A stretch of DNA of 64,000 nucleotides from Filosporella fistucella (lineage: Eukaryota; Ascomycota; Leotiomycetes; Helotiales), in contig JAQJZZ010000008.1 of NCBI GenBank assembly GCA_030077755.1, positions 3,596,001-3,660,000 on the forward strand, read 5' to 3'. Below, one piece after another: positions 46,840-58,060 of this stretch (within the stretch, counting starts at the first letter, position 1; the number at the start of each line of letters is the position of its first letter). A program made the translations under genes and the position numbers. The notes below the pieces were generated by a model. That model saw nothing but the letters and a program-made list of their open reading frames with translations. It searched no databases and was not told the DNA's origin.

Positions 46840-49800
46840 ATGGATTTCACCAAGCTACGAGCAGCCGCGCTGAAGGATGGAGATGATGAAGAGGCTGTCA
46901 CGGTGAACACACGAGCCCTGATAGACAAAGTACTTGCCAGGTACTCTGGGGAATGGACAACGCTGCGGGAATTAATACAGAATGCCGCCGACGCCCAAGC
47001 CACGACTGTCACGATTAAATTCGAGACGCTCCCTTCTGCACAGGTCCCTCTCTCAAATACTACAAACCAATCAGAAGTATTGAAACATGTACTATTACAC
47101 CATACATTACGAAGATTGCTGGTTACAAATAATGGGCAGCCATTTGGGGTTAATGACTGGTCGAGGTTGAAGAGGATAGCAGAGGGTAATCCCGATGAAA
47201 CCAAGATCGGTGCATTTGGTGTGGGGTTTTACAGCGTATTTGCAGACTGTGAGGAGCCATTTGTGAGCTCAGGCAAAGAAGCTATGGCCTTTTACTGGAA
47301 GGGGAATTCTTTATTCACCAGGAGGCTTCAACTACCAGCCGAGGAGGGCAACCCGAATACCAGTTTCGTCCTCGACTACCGGAATACCACCACGCCTATG
47401 CCCAATCTTCTTTCCATATGTCAGTTCCTTGCCACAAGTCTCACATTTGTTGCTTTGGAGAAGATTGAGTTGTATGTGGACGACTGGAAAATCATATCAT
47501 TACAAAAGAAAGCTGCACCAAGTATAAACGTACCTATTGCTCGGGATGTTGAGACAAAAACCAAGGAAGGCCTCATGAGGGTTCAAAGCATGGATCGGGA
47601 AAGCGTGCAAATGGATGCTACATTTATGAATGTGGTGGGTTGGAAACCGTCGATTGCAATGTCAATTTCAAAACCTGGAAGTTACGACAACGCATACGGG
47701 ACCAATTCTGGAGATGTGCCTTCTCTGCGTTCATTCTTCTCAAGGTTGACCTCTAGCACAAGTCATGCCCAGCTCAAAACAAAAGCAATGAGAGAAGAAA
47801 AGGCACTACAAGAAATCGTGCTAGAAGATCTCACAGCTGTCACAACTGCAAATGTCTTCCTTAGAGTCACGACAGCGGTTGTGAAGACTTCCATCGCGTC
47901 ATCTTTTGCAGCTGAGCTTGAACGTGCCACGAAGAAGCCACCGCCAAAAACTACCAAACTCGCTATTCTAACCTCATCATATGACGAGGTCTCCCTCTCT
48001 ACAAAAGAAAATCCGGTTCTGAAAGGCGTCGACATATTTGGGTCCGTTCTGCCAGGCAAGAAACCGGGCGGTCGTATCTTTATCGGATTTCCTACACACC
48101 AAACCACGGGTGCTGGAATGCATCTATCTGCTCCTTCAGTCATTCCCACAGTTGAGAGAGAGTCGATTGATTTGAATGCAAGATGGGTTAGGACATGGAA
48201 CCAGGAAATGTTGAGAGTTGCTGGTATCATGGCTAGGCTAGCCTTTTCCAGCGACATGTCTGACCTCTCTGCGAAGATCAAGCGTGCGACGGAACAAAAT
48301 GGTCATGGTTCAAAGGTAACGAAGGACGAAATCGCGCAATTCATGCCAGAAGCTATCCACACCCTAAAGACATTCACATTTGGAGAATCGACGCCGAGCT
48401 CTCAAGTCTCGCAACTCATTGAGGAAGCGTTTTGGACGGCTTATAAGAAGCCTTCAATTGAGATATACAGCACTAGAGGCGTTTTGCCAACGACCCAAGT
48501 TCGACTGGCTACGGAGGATCTCAGTGGCTTCGTGGAGGGCATCCCTGTTGTTCCTGACGCATTAGTCGATGGACCGTTTGTGAGCAAACTAAGAGACTTC
48601 GGTATCATTACGGAAATCACGATTGGTGATGTAAAGAAGGAGCTGCAAGCCAAAGCTCTCACTCCATCTCAACTCGTGTCCTTCATAGGGTGGGCTGGGC
48701 GAAAAGCGATCACCGGTGAAATTGATGGTCCGACTATTCATGGTCTTATGGAGAATGCTGTGGCAATGACGGCAGATGCTGATGGCACTGGGGAAGTGAT
48801 TGCATTAGGAGAGATTAGGAATTACTTGAGTGTCAGCAAGATACCAGCTGAAGTTCCAATTCCTCCCAGTACAATTCCCTTCCAATTCACAAGAGCATCT
48901 TCAGCCAACGAGCTACAAGCATTAGGCTGGGAGGCACTTGAGATAGTTCCATGGCTACGCTATCTGATCGAGACAAATTCACAAAGATCGGCGGAACAGA
49001 ATTTGACCACTTCGGTACCATTTGCTGCAAATATACTTCATATTCTATCCAGAGCTTGGGATCCTCTGAGCGCAAGTTCCAAGTCAACCGTATCCTCGCT
49101 CCTGCAGCCTATCCCCATAGTGCCTACGAAGCTAGGTATGAAGAAGCCTGGCGATGCCTTCTTCGCAAGCGTCAAACTTTTTGACGACCTGCCAACTGTT
49201 ACATCATGCCCTGGTGTGAAGGAGAAATTTTTCTCTGGTATCGGCGTCCGCAAAACCGTCGACTTGGAGACCATCTTCCGTCGCTTACTTGCACCAGCTC
49301 CTGACTCAAAACCTGGCGAGAAAAGCTCAAATTACCGGCACATGGAAGTCATCAAATATCTAGCGTCTGTCAGAGACGATATTCCTGTCGAGGATTTGAA
49401 GCGTTTGAAGAATTCTCAAATCTGTCCAGCAGAAGCCGGGCCAAAAGGTCTCGAACCCACTCAAGGCACTGCTCGGTTGTATCGAGTGTCCGAATTGTTC
49501 GAACCAAAAGACCGGTTGCGGGAACTACATTTGCCAATCATACAATGGCCAGGCCCTCCCGGTAGTTATCGAGCAAATAGCGTCGAAGGAAGATTCTTGT
49601 CACTCCTCGGACTACGAGCGGCACCATCTGTGCCGGAACTCATTGATATGATGGCATCTAATGATACCGAGTTGAGGAGAAACTCAATGGATTACTTTAT
49701 ATCCACCCACCATCTGAATGGTTACGCTGCTTTCGACGTTGGCTCGTCAAGTAAGGCATTTCTGCCCCTTGAAGATGATTCGAAGAGACTAGTGTCACCT

Positions 49801-52312
49801 GCAGAGTGTTTTACCAATGGCAGAAGCGATGTACTTGGATTCAATATCTTGCGGAAAGACCTCCACATCCATGCCAATGTAAGGAGATATGCCTGATTAT
49901 CTAATTTGTGCTAACGACCTTAGAAATTTGGCGTTGCTATCGATCCTCCTATGTCAGAATGCGTTGAGAGATTAATCTCGAAGCCACCGCCAACCAAGCG
50001 TGATGCCACAACCCTGTTTGGATATTTCGCAAGTCGATTAGGTGAAATTGGGCAAAGAAGCATCAACAGAATTGCTGATGCCCGCATTGTCCCGATAACT
50101 GCACGGCCATCTTCTTCGAGCAAATCAAGTAGCATCCTTGGAGGGGGTGCCAAACTCAAGCATATTACCCCTCGGCAGTGCTATCTCGGACAATCGGACA
50201 CTTACGGGGACATTTTCGAATTCGTCGACTTTGGACAGGAAGCCAACACTTTCCTTCTCAAATGTGGCTCGAAAATTGAACCCACCAAGTTGGAATTGGC
50301 TACACTTGCGTGCAATGAGCCGGCTCGACTCTTGGGTATCATGCAGAGCCCAGAAAAGTACTTACAGCTGCTTAGATCGTTGGCCGATGACTTATCGACC
50401 ATCAAACGAGACAAGGAACTTTTCAAGAAGATGAAACAATCCAAGTTTCTGCTAGGCTCCATCGAAATATCTGCAAATAAAGAGAAGAGGACCTCGCACC
50501 GAACTGATGAGGGGGGTGATTTTGATGAAGATTTCGAAGACCTAGATGCTGCACCCATCAAGCAATTCCAATTGGCAGCAGCAAGCCAGATCGTAATTGT
50601 AAGTTTCCGTGTGCTTTCATCCATTTGGTCACAACTGACTGCGAAAGAATGACGATTACTTCAGTTATGCTCTTTTCAAGGGTTCTTTGATTTGCGCCCC
50701 AGAAGATGATAAGTTGGAGGCTTTTTACGTGGCTCTGGGCTCAGAACAACTCGGGAGCCTCGTCCAAGAGGATTTACGCCTCGGACCGCCTGCTGACAAG
50801 CAAGACTCATCTGTTAAACTCCGAAGTCATGTGCTGGAGCGATCCAAGCTCTTCTTGCACGAATATAGTAGACAAGATATCAAGCACGATGGCCGGTGGC
50901 TAGAGAAAAACCTAAGCGTACAAATTGTTAGCTCTATATTACTGCGGCGCTCACTCCGAGGTCACGCCCTGTCAAACACAGAAAAGAGATCAGCGGCGCT
51001 TCAAAATGACCGTGGCAAAGGCTGGACGCTGTTTGTAACTCCTGGCAAATACAGCACGTATCAAGTCAGTCTGTCAGTCTGCAAGCTGATCCTTGATCGG
51101 CCACATCAAAGTTCTTATATTACTTTCGAGCAATTTTTGAATCTAAGTTTGGTGGAGCTTCGAAATCGTGGTTACAATGTTGAGCGTATCTTGCGAGCTA
51201 AGGCCGCTGAGGCAAGAATTGCTGAAGAGGAACGCAGGAAACAGCTTGCAGCTGAGCAAGAGCAGATTAGAGAACAGGAACAGCAATGGAAGCAGCAAAA
51301 TCAAGTTGTCCCTGCTGCAGCTTCACGGGATGAGCGAAGCAAGTCGTCAGAGGCGCCGATGCCTGGGGCCTTTGGACCAGACTCGCCTGAAAATTCCCCA
51401 GTCCCACAAACCAAGACAAAGTCTCGAGGTCTGTTTTCTGGGCTCACAAAGAGGCTTGGTATCAACCAAACCAGCAGTGATGAGATCCAAGAGCAGCTCT
51501 CTAATTTTCTTGGCGGCGCAGGCAGCTCCTCAAACAATCATCACGACCCCCAGATCGACAATCCACCAACTTACGACGAGGCAAATAATAGCACAGTCTC
51601 TAAGCCTCAAGGTGCCGAAAAAGTGTCATCACCTGCAGCTGTTCAACAGAATCTCCTAAACGCTATCCAATCCTCTAGAGCATATGGCTCCTCCGAACTC
51701 TTCTCCCCTCCCACCACAACCACAGTCAAGGAACAGGCCTCGTACTGCGACTCTACCTCCTCGCACAATATCACCTTCTTGGCAGATGCTGCAAACGGTA
51801 CCCGCATATTTGTTTCCAAGACTCTCTCCTCACCGACCGCATTCCTTACCTCCAATGTAAATGCCCTCAACTCTTTCGCCTCCTTGTTACATGATGTGGC
51901 AGATGTTTATTCTCTCCCACGCAAAGCGATGCACATTTTCTACGATGAGTCAGGAAATACGATTGCATTCAACAGTGGAGGAAGCGTGTTTTGCAATTTC
52001 AGATTTTATGATCAATTGCATTTAAGGAAGATTGAAGCTGGAGAAAATAAGGGCGAAGCTGCTGCATATTGGTGGATTGTTGTCGCACATGAGTTGGCGC
52101 ATAATTTGGTCAAGGAGCATAATTCGGATCATGGGTATTATACGTAAGTCCTGACCTTCAGTTGTCTGGTGTTACGCAATCTAGTGCTGACCTCAAGCAG
52201 CGAAATGTTAGCGGCGAGTTATTTCCCTAAAATGATGGCCAAAGTCGCAGCATACATGGCCGCTCCTCCAGAGCGTAGACGGATCGCAGGGCAGCAAAGC
52301 CTATTAGATTAA
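46840..52312 (+). CDS. Giant GHKL/HSP90-like ATPase with C-terminal HExxH motif (DUF3684-like, unknown function)
   Basis: Four exons (46840-49878, 49924-50598, 50648-52143, 52201-52312) give 1773 residues. The N-terminal ~250 residues are a sacsin/HSP90-type ATPase fold: EWTTLRELIQNAADAQATTV is the N-box with its Glu and Asn, LLVTNNGQPFG sits where the D-x-G-x-G loop lies, and KIGAFGVGFYSVFADCEEP is the glycine lid motif. A long conserved middle of unknown fold follows. Residues ~1420-1500 form a charged Gln/Glu-rich helix (EEERRKQLAAEQEQIREQEQ), then a disordered linker. The last ~150 residues form a distinct domain containing VAHELAHNLVKEHNSDHGYY, an HExxH zinc-peptidase-like motif with a third His, rebuilt across the last intron into TEMLAASYFPKM. 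Family memory places it with fungal DUF3684 proteins; the function is unknown. ATP-dependent protein handling is inferred. Confidence 0.85.
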
Positions 52313-52897
52313 ATGCATTGCGTCGGTGCTTCTGCGATATTGTTAGAGGAATACTAGAAGGTGAATTTTGTATTATAGAGTGGTGCATGGATTAGCATTC
52401 GAGTTTGGCGCTATTCTGGGAGCATGAAATGTATTGGATACTTGTAGAGGAATTGAACAGACCAAGACATAATTCTTTATCTTTGTACTGTTGGTCAGTT
52501 GTGGACCAATCGTCGGCCTCGCGTGGGTAGTCCTTCTACGGGCGCTTTCGCTACTAGTCAGTGAAAGCGAAATGGGCTGGCTCAAACTTGATTTTTGCCA
52601 ACAAATTTGGTTGTAAGTTTCGAGAATAAAAGAGAGGCGACCTCGTCAAAATCTTAAGATTTTTTTAATATTCTAAAACGATATACCTTTTCGTAATAAA
52701 ACTTACCACCACGTCTATTTTAAATACTAAAATCAGGAATAATATTTTAATATATAGTCTTTAATAGCTTATAGAGTTTATTTCAAAGTTTTGATATAAC
52801 TCGCAAAGCTATTCCAGGATTTACAGCCAGCCCATTTCGCTTTCGCCGACTAGTAGCTAATGAACCTGTAGAAGGACCACCCACATGGGGCCAACGA
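52313..52897. other. Convergent region occupied mostly by an inverted-repeat element
   Basis: Between the stop codons of the GHKL ATPase gene and the NCS1 permease. The first ~195 bases are ordinary 3' sequence; the rest is the element listed separately. Confidence 0.6.
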
Positions 52898-52899
52898 TT
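52508..52899. mobile_element. Small non-coding element with 76-base terminal inverted repeats (MITE-like)
   Basis: 52508-52583 and the reverse complement of 52824-52899 align without gaps over 76 bases with about 13 differences, mostly transitions; both begin AATCGT and share TCCTTCTAC, GCTACTAGTC and GAAAGCGAAATGGGCTGGCT. The 240-base core is strikingly AT-rich (TTTTTTTAATATTC, AATATTTTAATATATAG). No open frame is present, so it would be non-autonomous. The transitions and AT-rich core are compatible with repeat-induced point mutation. No clear target-site duplication was found. The right repeat ends within the permease stop codon. Confidence 0.78.
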
Positions 52900-54903
52900 A
52901 CTCCAGGCTCCGAGCAGGAACGATAGTGACATCCTTCTCTCCAACGCCCTTCTCCATCCCAGCAGCGCTATCACTTTCCTCATCCCTGACTCTACCTTCC
53001 AGAACGTCTTGTCTCTCTTCTGGTCGAATATAATCCTTGGGTTCCCGCCATTCACTCAACGGGAACGTGAGTGGAGGAGGAGAAATCCAGTTGCAAGCCC
53101 AATAAGTAAAGAAGCTGACGAATAGTCCTATAGGATAAGCAAAATAATAGGCTTTGGTTACTCCAGCTGGTGCATTTACGCCCATGTTGTTCAAGAAGCC
53201 GTAAAAGTTTGGGATGATGCCGATAATATATGCGACATAAGCACGCCAGTTCCAGCCTCCGATATAGTGATACACTCCCGATTTACGAGATGTAAACATG
53301 TCATCTATCTCTAGATATCCACGAGTAGTGATATAGTAGTGGCAGAGGAGAACACCAGTTATGGCAGATAGGAAGATCTGATACGAAGCCAGGAACGAGA
53401 TAAATATGCTTGCTGAGCCGAGGAGATACCAAGGATTGATGGCGAAGGAGATGACGGCACAGATAAAAAAGCCCTTTCGTACTGATAGATACTTGGGAAA
53501 CAGAGCGGCGATATCGTTTCCAGCAGGGAGAGAGTTCTCAAAGATGGAGGAGAAGATTGCAGAGTAAGCGAAGCAGGCCGCGATGAAGAAGCAGCCAGCT
53601 CGATTTCCGGCTGTGTATGAGCTTGTTTGGAGCATGTCGAGGTAGTTGAGCGGGTTCCAGATCAATTCGCCGAATACTATTTGACTGCTGCTTCCTACGA
53701 GATTGCCCACAATAGAAACGATCATCTAGCTCAGGTTAGTTGGATTCTTGCCAAATAGGAAATATCTGGCCCACTTACATTCGCTAGCGGGAATCCAACT
53801 AGGTTACCTAGGATGACATCCCTAGGCTTTGTAGCATATCTCTGAAAATCAGCCGCGTTTGAGGCAAAAGTCGCACAGTTTGCAGCTCCCAGCATGAAGA
53901 AGCGAATTATGAGCCATGCCCGCTGAGCACCTTTGGCTGTTCCGGGTTGACGAGCTACCTCCCCGACACCTCCGGCTTTGGTGAGCGTCCAGGCGCACAT
54001 GGCAATGGCTGAGATGACGAAGACTGCAAGCTTGGCATAGACGAGACCTTTCATCTACAATTACATTAGTACACAGAAGATTTGCCATTTAGCGAACTTT
54101 ACCTTTGGTACTGGAATAATGAGGAAGCAACACGTTAAAATCCAGAATATTACAAATCCAATCATTCCGCCAGAATCAAGAGCCGAGCCTTCACCCATCA
54201 CATTCTTGATGTTCGCAATGTGTGGTGTCAGAGCGTGGAGCATAACGTAAATGCATTGAGCACCTTGAACACCGTTGACTCCATTCCATACGATCGCCAT
54301 CACTGCTCTGTTGAAGGTAGGCCACCAAGCTCCGAATACTCCAAAGGAAGCTCTGTTCAAAATTGGGAAACCACTGGGAGTATATCAGTGGGTGTTATTT
54401 TTTGGTCTGCTCGGGACTGACATATGATATTTTGCACCAGCTCTGCCATTGAAAACAATCACAATGGCGATCAGAACCTGACCTCCTGTTGAACACCCGA
54501 CTGACTCCCCTATTGATCGATATAGTGATTAGCTTACACTTGTGTTGGTGAAAGAATCTGAATATATCATAATCCAACAGATCAAGGATAATTTATGGAT
54601 GGTGACACGTACACATGCTCAGACCGAGCGCTTGAGCACTCGATGCTGCATACCAATTCGACACAGTAGCAGCTACAATTACAATTAGTAAACCATGACG
54701 ACAAAAGCACGAGAGAACATACTAGCGGAAAACCAGAAAGTGAAGTACGTCCAAAGACCCCAAGTTCGATCGGCTAGTTTCAATGGCCGAATGTCATCGT
54801 TGTCCAGCCACATATCCTCTCCATGAACATCTTCAGCACCTCTTGCTTTCAAGTGCGGAGCAGGAATCCCCTCCTTGATCCGTCTGATGAGTCGGCTTGC
54901 CAT
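52898..54903 (-). CDS. NCS1 nucleobase/allantoin/uracil-type permease (Fur-type)
   Basis: A nucleobase-cation-symport-1 family membrane transporter that brings uracil, allantoin, a purine or a related compound into the cell. Reading from 54903 (MASRLIRRIKEGIPAPHLK) there are at least five introns. Splicing restores FWFSATATVSNWYAASSAQA then LGLSMWESVG, VFNGRAGAKYHIGFPILNR, and GAWWPTFNRAVMAIVWNGVN. Later segments are RFFMLGAANCATFASNAADF, SLPAGNDIAALFPKYLSVRK and LLGSASIFISFLASYQIFLS. About 12 membrane helices are expected. The cytosolic tail ends VTIVPARSLE and its TAA stop is completed by the neighbouring inverted-repeat element. The plus-strand neighbour converges. Exact substrate cannot be read from sequence. 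A Met 12 codons upstream (54939) is an alternative start. Confidence 0.87.
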
Positions 54904-55709
54904 CTTGCCGCACCTGAAGTCAAAATTTGGCACTTCCAAATTCTGTGATATCGGGGCAGAGAGATAAATAAGCCAGGAACAATAAATCTAACCCAAGTTA
55001 ATACCATGTATCATCGGCCATTTTCTTATCATCTCCATGTTTGCCCCTCGGGCAGAACGAGCCTAGGCTGGCCTTTTGTTGCCCTATCTGTATGGGTAGC
55101 AAACGCAACTAAGCTACCCCTGATTAGAAAAACTATTCGGTGGATCTGAGGAGATATATGGCCGGAATGGCCCTCGTCTTGAATATCCATAATTGTTCAA
55201 GCGAGCAGTGCAAAGCCAGACAAAATTCCAAGACTCTTAAAAGCGACCTTGCTGCCAAGAACACCTAACTTGACGGCTAATATAATGCAAGAAGAATAAG
55301 GATAGCGGCGATAAGAAGCCCACATTCACGTTCCTCTTTAAGGTTAAGCTCCTTGGTTTTTCAAGAATGGGGTGTTTGAAGTCACGTGGAACCACGCACC
55401 CTCCCCCAAGGTGAGAGGCAATCGGCAATGCACAAGTCTGATGTGATAAGAATTGATCCAAGGCACAAATGAATTGTTGCGAGCTGACATTTGACAGATC
55501 TCCAAGCCGGCCAGCGGCGAGTACCGAATCTTTGGAAAGCAACTCCCCGTCAAGTTCAGGCACGCCGGCGTTGCTGTATGTCTGCTTGATGGTAGCCTAG
55601 AAGGTGGGGTATTGACATACAATAAGTTATTGAAATATCATTCTGGTTTTCGAAGACATTTCCTGCCACAAACAACTGGAATCACATACCCTTTCTAGAA
55701 GTCACAAGA
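54904..55709. other. Divergent intergenic region, permease / 2OG oxygenase
   Basis: About 800 bases without a recognised gene between two divergent starts. A 108-codon minus-strand frame (55237-55563) has no motif. The 60-80 bases before 55710 are the likely leader of the oxygenase gene. Confidence 0.4.
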
Positions 55710-57068
55710 ATGTCGACGACAACCACTACTGTTCCCCTTTCAACGACAAAATTAGAACTTCGCACTGCGTACGGCCCTGTATGGCGAGATGTGCTGAGTC
55801 TCCCACCTCGAGATTGTACAGTAGAAGAGATCCCTATCATTGACCTGTCACCATTACATTCTGCCGACGTGAAATCCCGAAAGGCACTGGCGGAGGAAAT
55901 ACGAAATGCTGCTGTCAACACAGGGTTCTTCTATATCAAGAATCATGGAATAGAAGACTCTACTATTGAGGATGCAAAGAAACAGCTTTTTGCGTAGGTA
56001 TCTGCTTTTAAACGCATGCAATGCTAAGAATGATAGATTTTTCAAGCAACCAACTGAACAGAAAATGAGACTCAGCCAGTCCAAATCCAAATATTTCAAT
56101 GGCTATAGGGGATCGAGATCCACAAATATTAGTCCCGGGGAAAGCGTGGATGTCAAAGAATCGGTAAGTCGCCAGCACAAAGCCATGTGCTATGTCTAAA
56201 TATCCGGTCAGTTAGGTTGGCGATACGATCCCAAATATGATCCAGTTTCCAAACCTCTGAATGAAATACCGGAAGAGGTCAAACCATGGATTCGAGGAGA
56301 GGATTTTGTATGGGAAGAGACTTCCCACCTCCCTGGGTTCAAAGACGAGGTCTTGAAATACTGGGCATCTTGCCTCACCCTGGCCAGAAGGCTTGTCAAA
56401 GTTTTTGCTCTCAGTCTTGATCTTCCAGAAGACTATTTTGACAGCCGAACAACGTATCCAGGAGCAGATGGAGTTTTCAACTACTATCCAACCACCACAG
56501 AAGAAGAGACGGCAAATAATGCTGTCGGGCTAGGGAGCCATACTGATCTCCAGCTTTTTACACTATTGTGGCAAGATCAAACTGGCGGTCTGCAAGTTCT
56601 GAACAAAGAGGGTCAATGGATCAAAGCAACGCCTGTCGAGGGAACCATCGTTGTCAACATTGGAGATTTCATGATGAGGCTTTGTAACGACATGTATAAA
56701 AGTACTGTCCACCGAGTTTATAATCGGTCTACTAAGGAGCGTATCTCGATGCCGTTCTTCTTTGGTAATAAATTCCAGGCTTCTGGAACGTCACAGATCT
56801 AACACTCTCCTCAGGACTCAACTTCAACTGCGTGGAAGGCGTAGTACCTTCATGCACATCAGCCAAGAACCCTCCGAAGTATGAACCAATCTCATGCGGC
56901 GATTGTATGTATACTTCAATCTAGTCTAACGGACCGCAAAAAGGAAAAGTACTAACTTTAACAGGGTGCCAGCTGAGATTTAAACTAGAAGATGATGAAA
57001 TGAAGAAGAAAGGGGTTGGAAGAGATTTGACAGCCCAGGCACCTAGCGCAATGATCGTGACAACATGA
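55710..57068 (+). CDS. 2-oxoglutarate/Fe(II)-dependent oxygenase, isopenicillin-N-synthase-like
   Basis: A soluble non-heme iron oxygenase that couples 2-oxoglutarate decarboxylation to oxidation of an unknown substrate. Five exons (55710-55993, 56037-56163, 56212-56764, 56815-56904, 56965-57068) give 385 residues. The N-terminal DIOX_N domain shows EIPIIDLSPLHSADVKSRK and AVNTGFFYIKNHGIED. The catalytic double-stranded beta-helix has the iron triad as HTD in GLGSHTDLQLFTLLWQD and His in KSTVHRVYN, with the 2-oxoglutarate-binding RIS in KERISMPFFFG. The final exons carry NFNCVEGVVPSC. Relatives act in secondary metabolism or hormone-like compound oxidation, but no biosynthetic cluster is visible around it. 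Confidence 0.9.
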
Positions 57069-57292
57069 ATGTTCCTCAATAGAATATAAGCTTGGAAACA
57101 AAAGTTAAAGGGAGAATAAATTCGCAGTTTCCATAAAGGAGGCTAATACCTTCCATATACCTGGCCACCAGCAGGTAATTTCCAAGTACAACAGGGGGGC
57201 TGCGAGAGATTCTTGTCTATCACTCCCTCGCGTGATGGACGAGCATCAAACCCGAATTAATATTGATTGGATGACTTTCACGCCTTTCCACT

Positions 57293-57827
57293 CTAAGTGA
57301 CTTTTTGTACCAACTCCAACAGGTCAAAAAATGACACTCTCTCCATATCAACTTTTTGCAAGCCCAGACCCACTAAGATTGTTCGTGTTTCCTCGGGATT
57401 TCTGGTTGCAATAGTGCTTGCAATCTGGCAAGCATACAAATGACCAAGCATTTCTCTTTGTTCCCCTCCTCCACCAAGAAGCGTTTTCGGGGTGAGGTGG
57501 CTCAATGGCAGCATATCTGAGTTATCGGAAGGTAAGGCAGTGTCGAAGGAAGTTGGAGAGGCGGATGAGAGAGGTACTTGAATCTGCGATTCATTAGGCA
57601 CAGACCCAGTAAGATGAATGAATACAAACCCATTGCGATAATCGTCCCCCCTGTGATATCATGATCAAAATCTTGTCAGCAAAGTAGATGGATGAGACGT
57701 CAGTCTCAACACCATTGACCAAGCCCGCAGCGTGTTTTGTGGCGGCTGGAAATGGAGTGGGTTCAACACCTCCATCAAGGCTCAAGTTTCCCAGACCTGC
57801 AGATACAATAGCGTGTGTCATTTCCAT
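57293..57827 (-). CDS. Proteasome assembly chaperone 3-like protein
   Basis: Two exons, 57827-57630 and 57583-57293, give 162 residues. The order SIYFADKILIMISQGGRLSQ with WIQVPL rebuilt by splicing, LPLSHLTPKTLLGGGGEQRE and GHLYACQIASTIATRNPEE ending in TILVGLGLQKVD matches the PAC3/Irc25-type proteasome assembly chaperone, which with its partner guides alpha-ring formation of the 20S core in the cytosol. The small beta-rich size fits. The match is from recalled pattern rather than catalytic residues, so it is less certain than its neighbours. It is divergent from ECM16 with 233 bases between starts. Confidence 0.7.
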
Positions 57828-58060
57828 TGAGATAATATCACAAATTTAGATGAACATGTCTGAAGAGTGCCAATTCATGAGCTTTTATTGAGAGGGTAAT
57901 GTAAGTATTGACCCGCACGAGGCTGAAAAAATGCCTCGCCAGCAGCCTCACCGCCTTTCCAAAATAGGCATGACCCGCATGGCAGGAAAAAGAGGGTCCT
58001 TGGATTTATTTGTAGTTTCTCGATTTCACCTACGACAAAAATTATGCATCCGTTCTCACA
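57828..58060. promoter_or_regulatory. Shared divergent promoter region, PAC3-like / ECM16
   Basis: These 233 bases lie between the starts of a proteasome-assembly and a ribosome-biogenesis gene. No PACE or RRPE-type element was confidently recognised by eye. Confidence 0.4.

Noticed and set aside
55237..55563. 108-codon minus-strand frame upstream of the 2OG oxygenase
   Set aside because: No recognisable family, and it overlaps a second frame of similar size; more likely promoter sequence.
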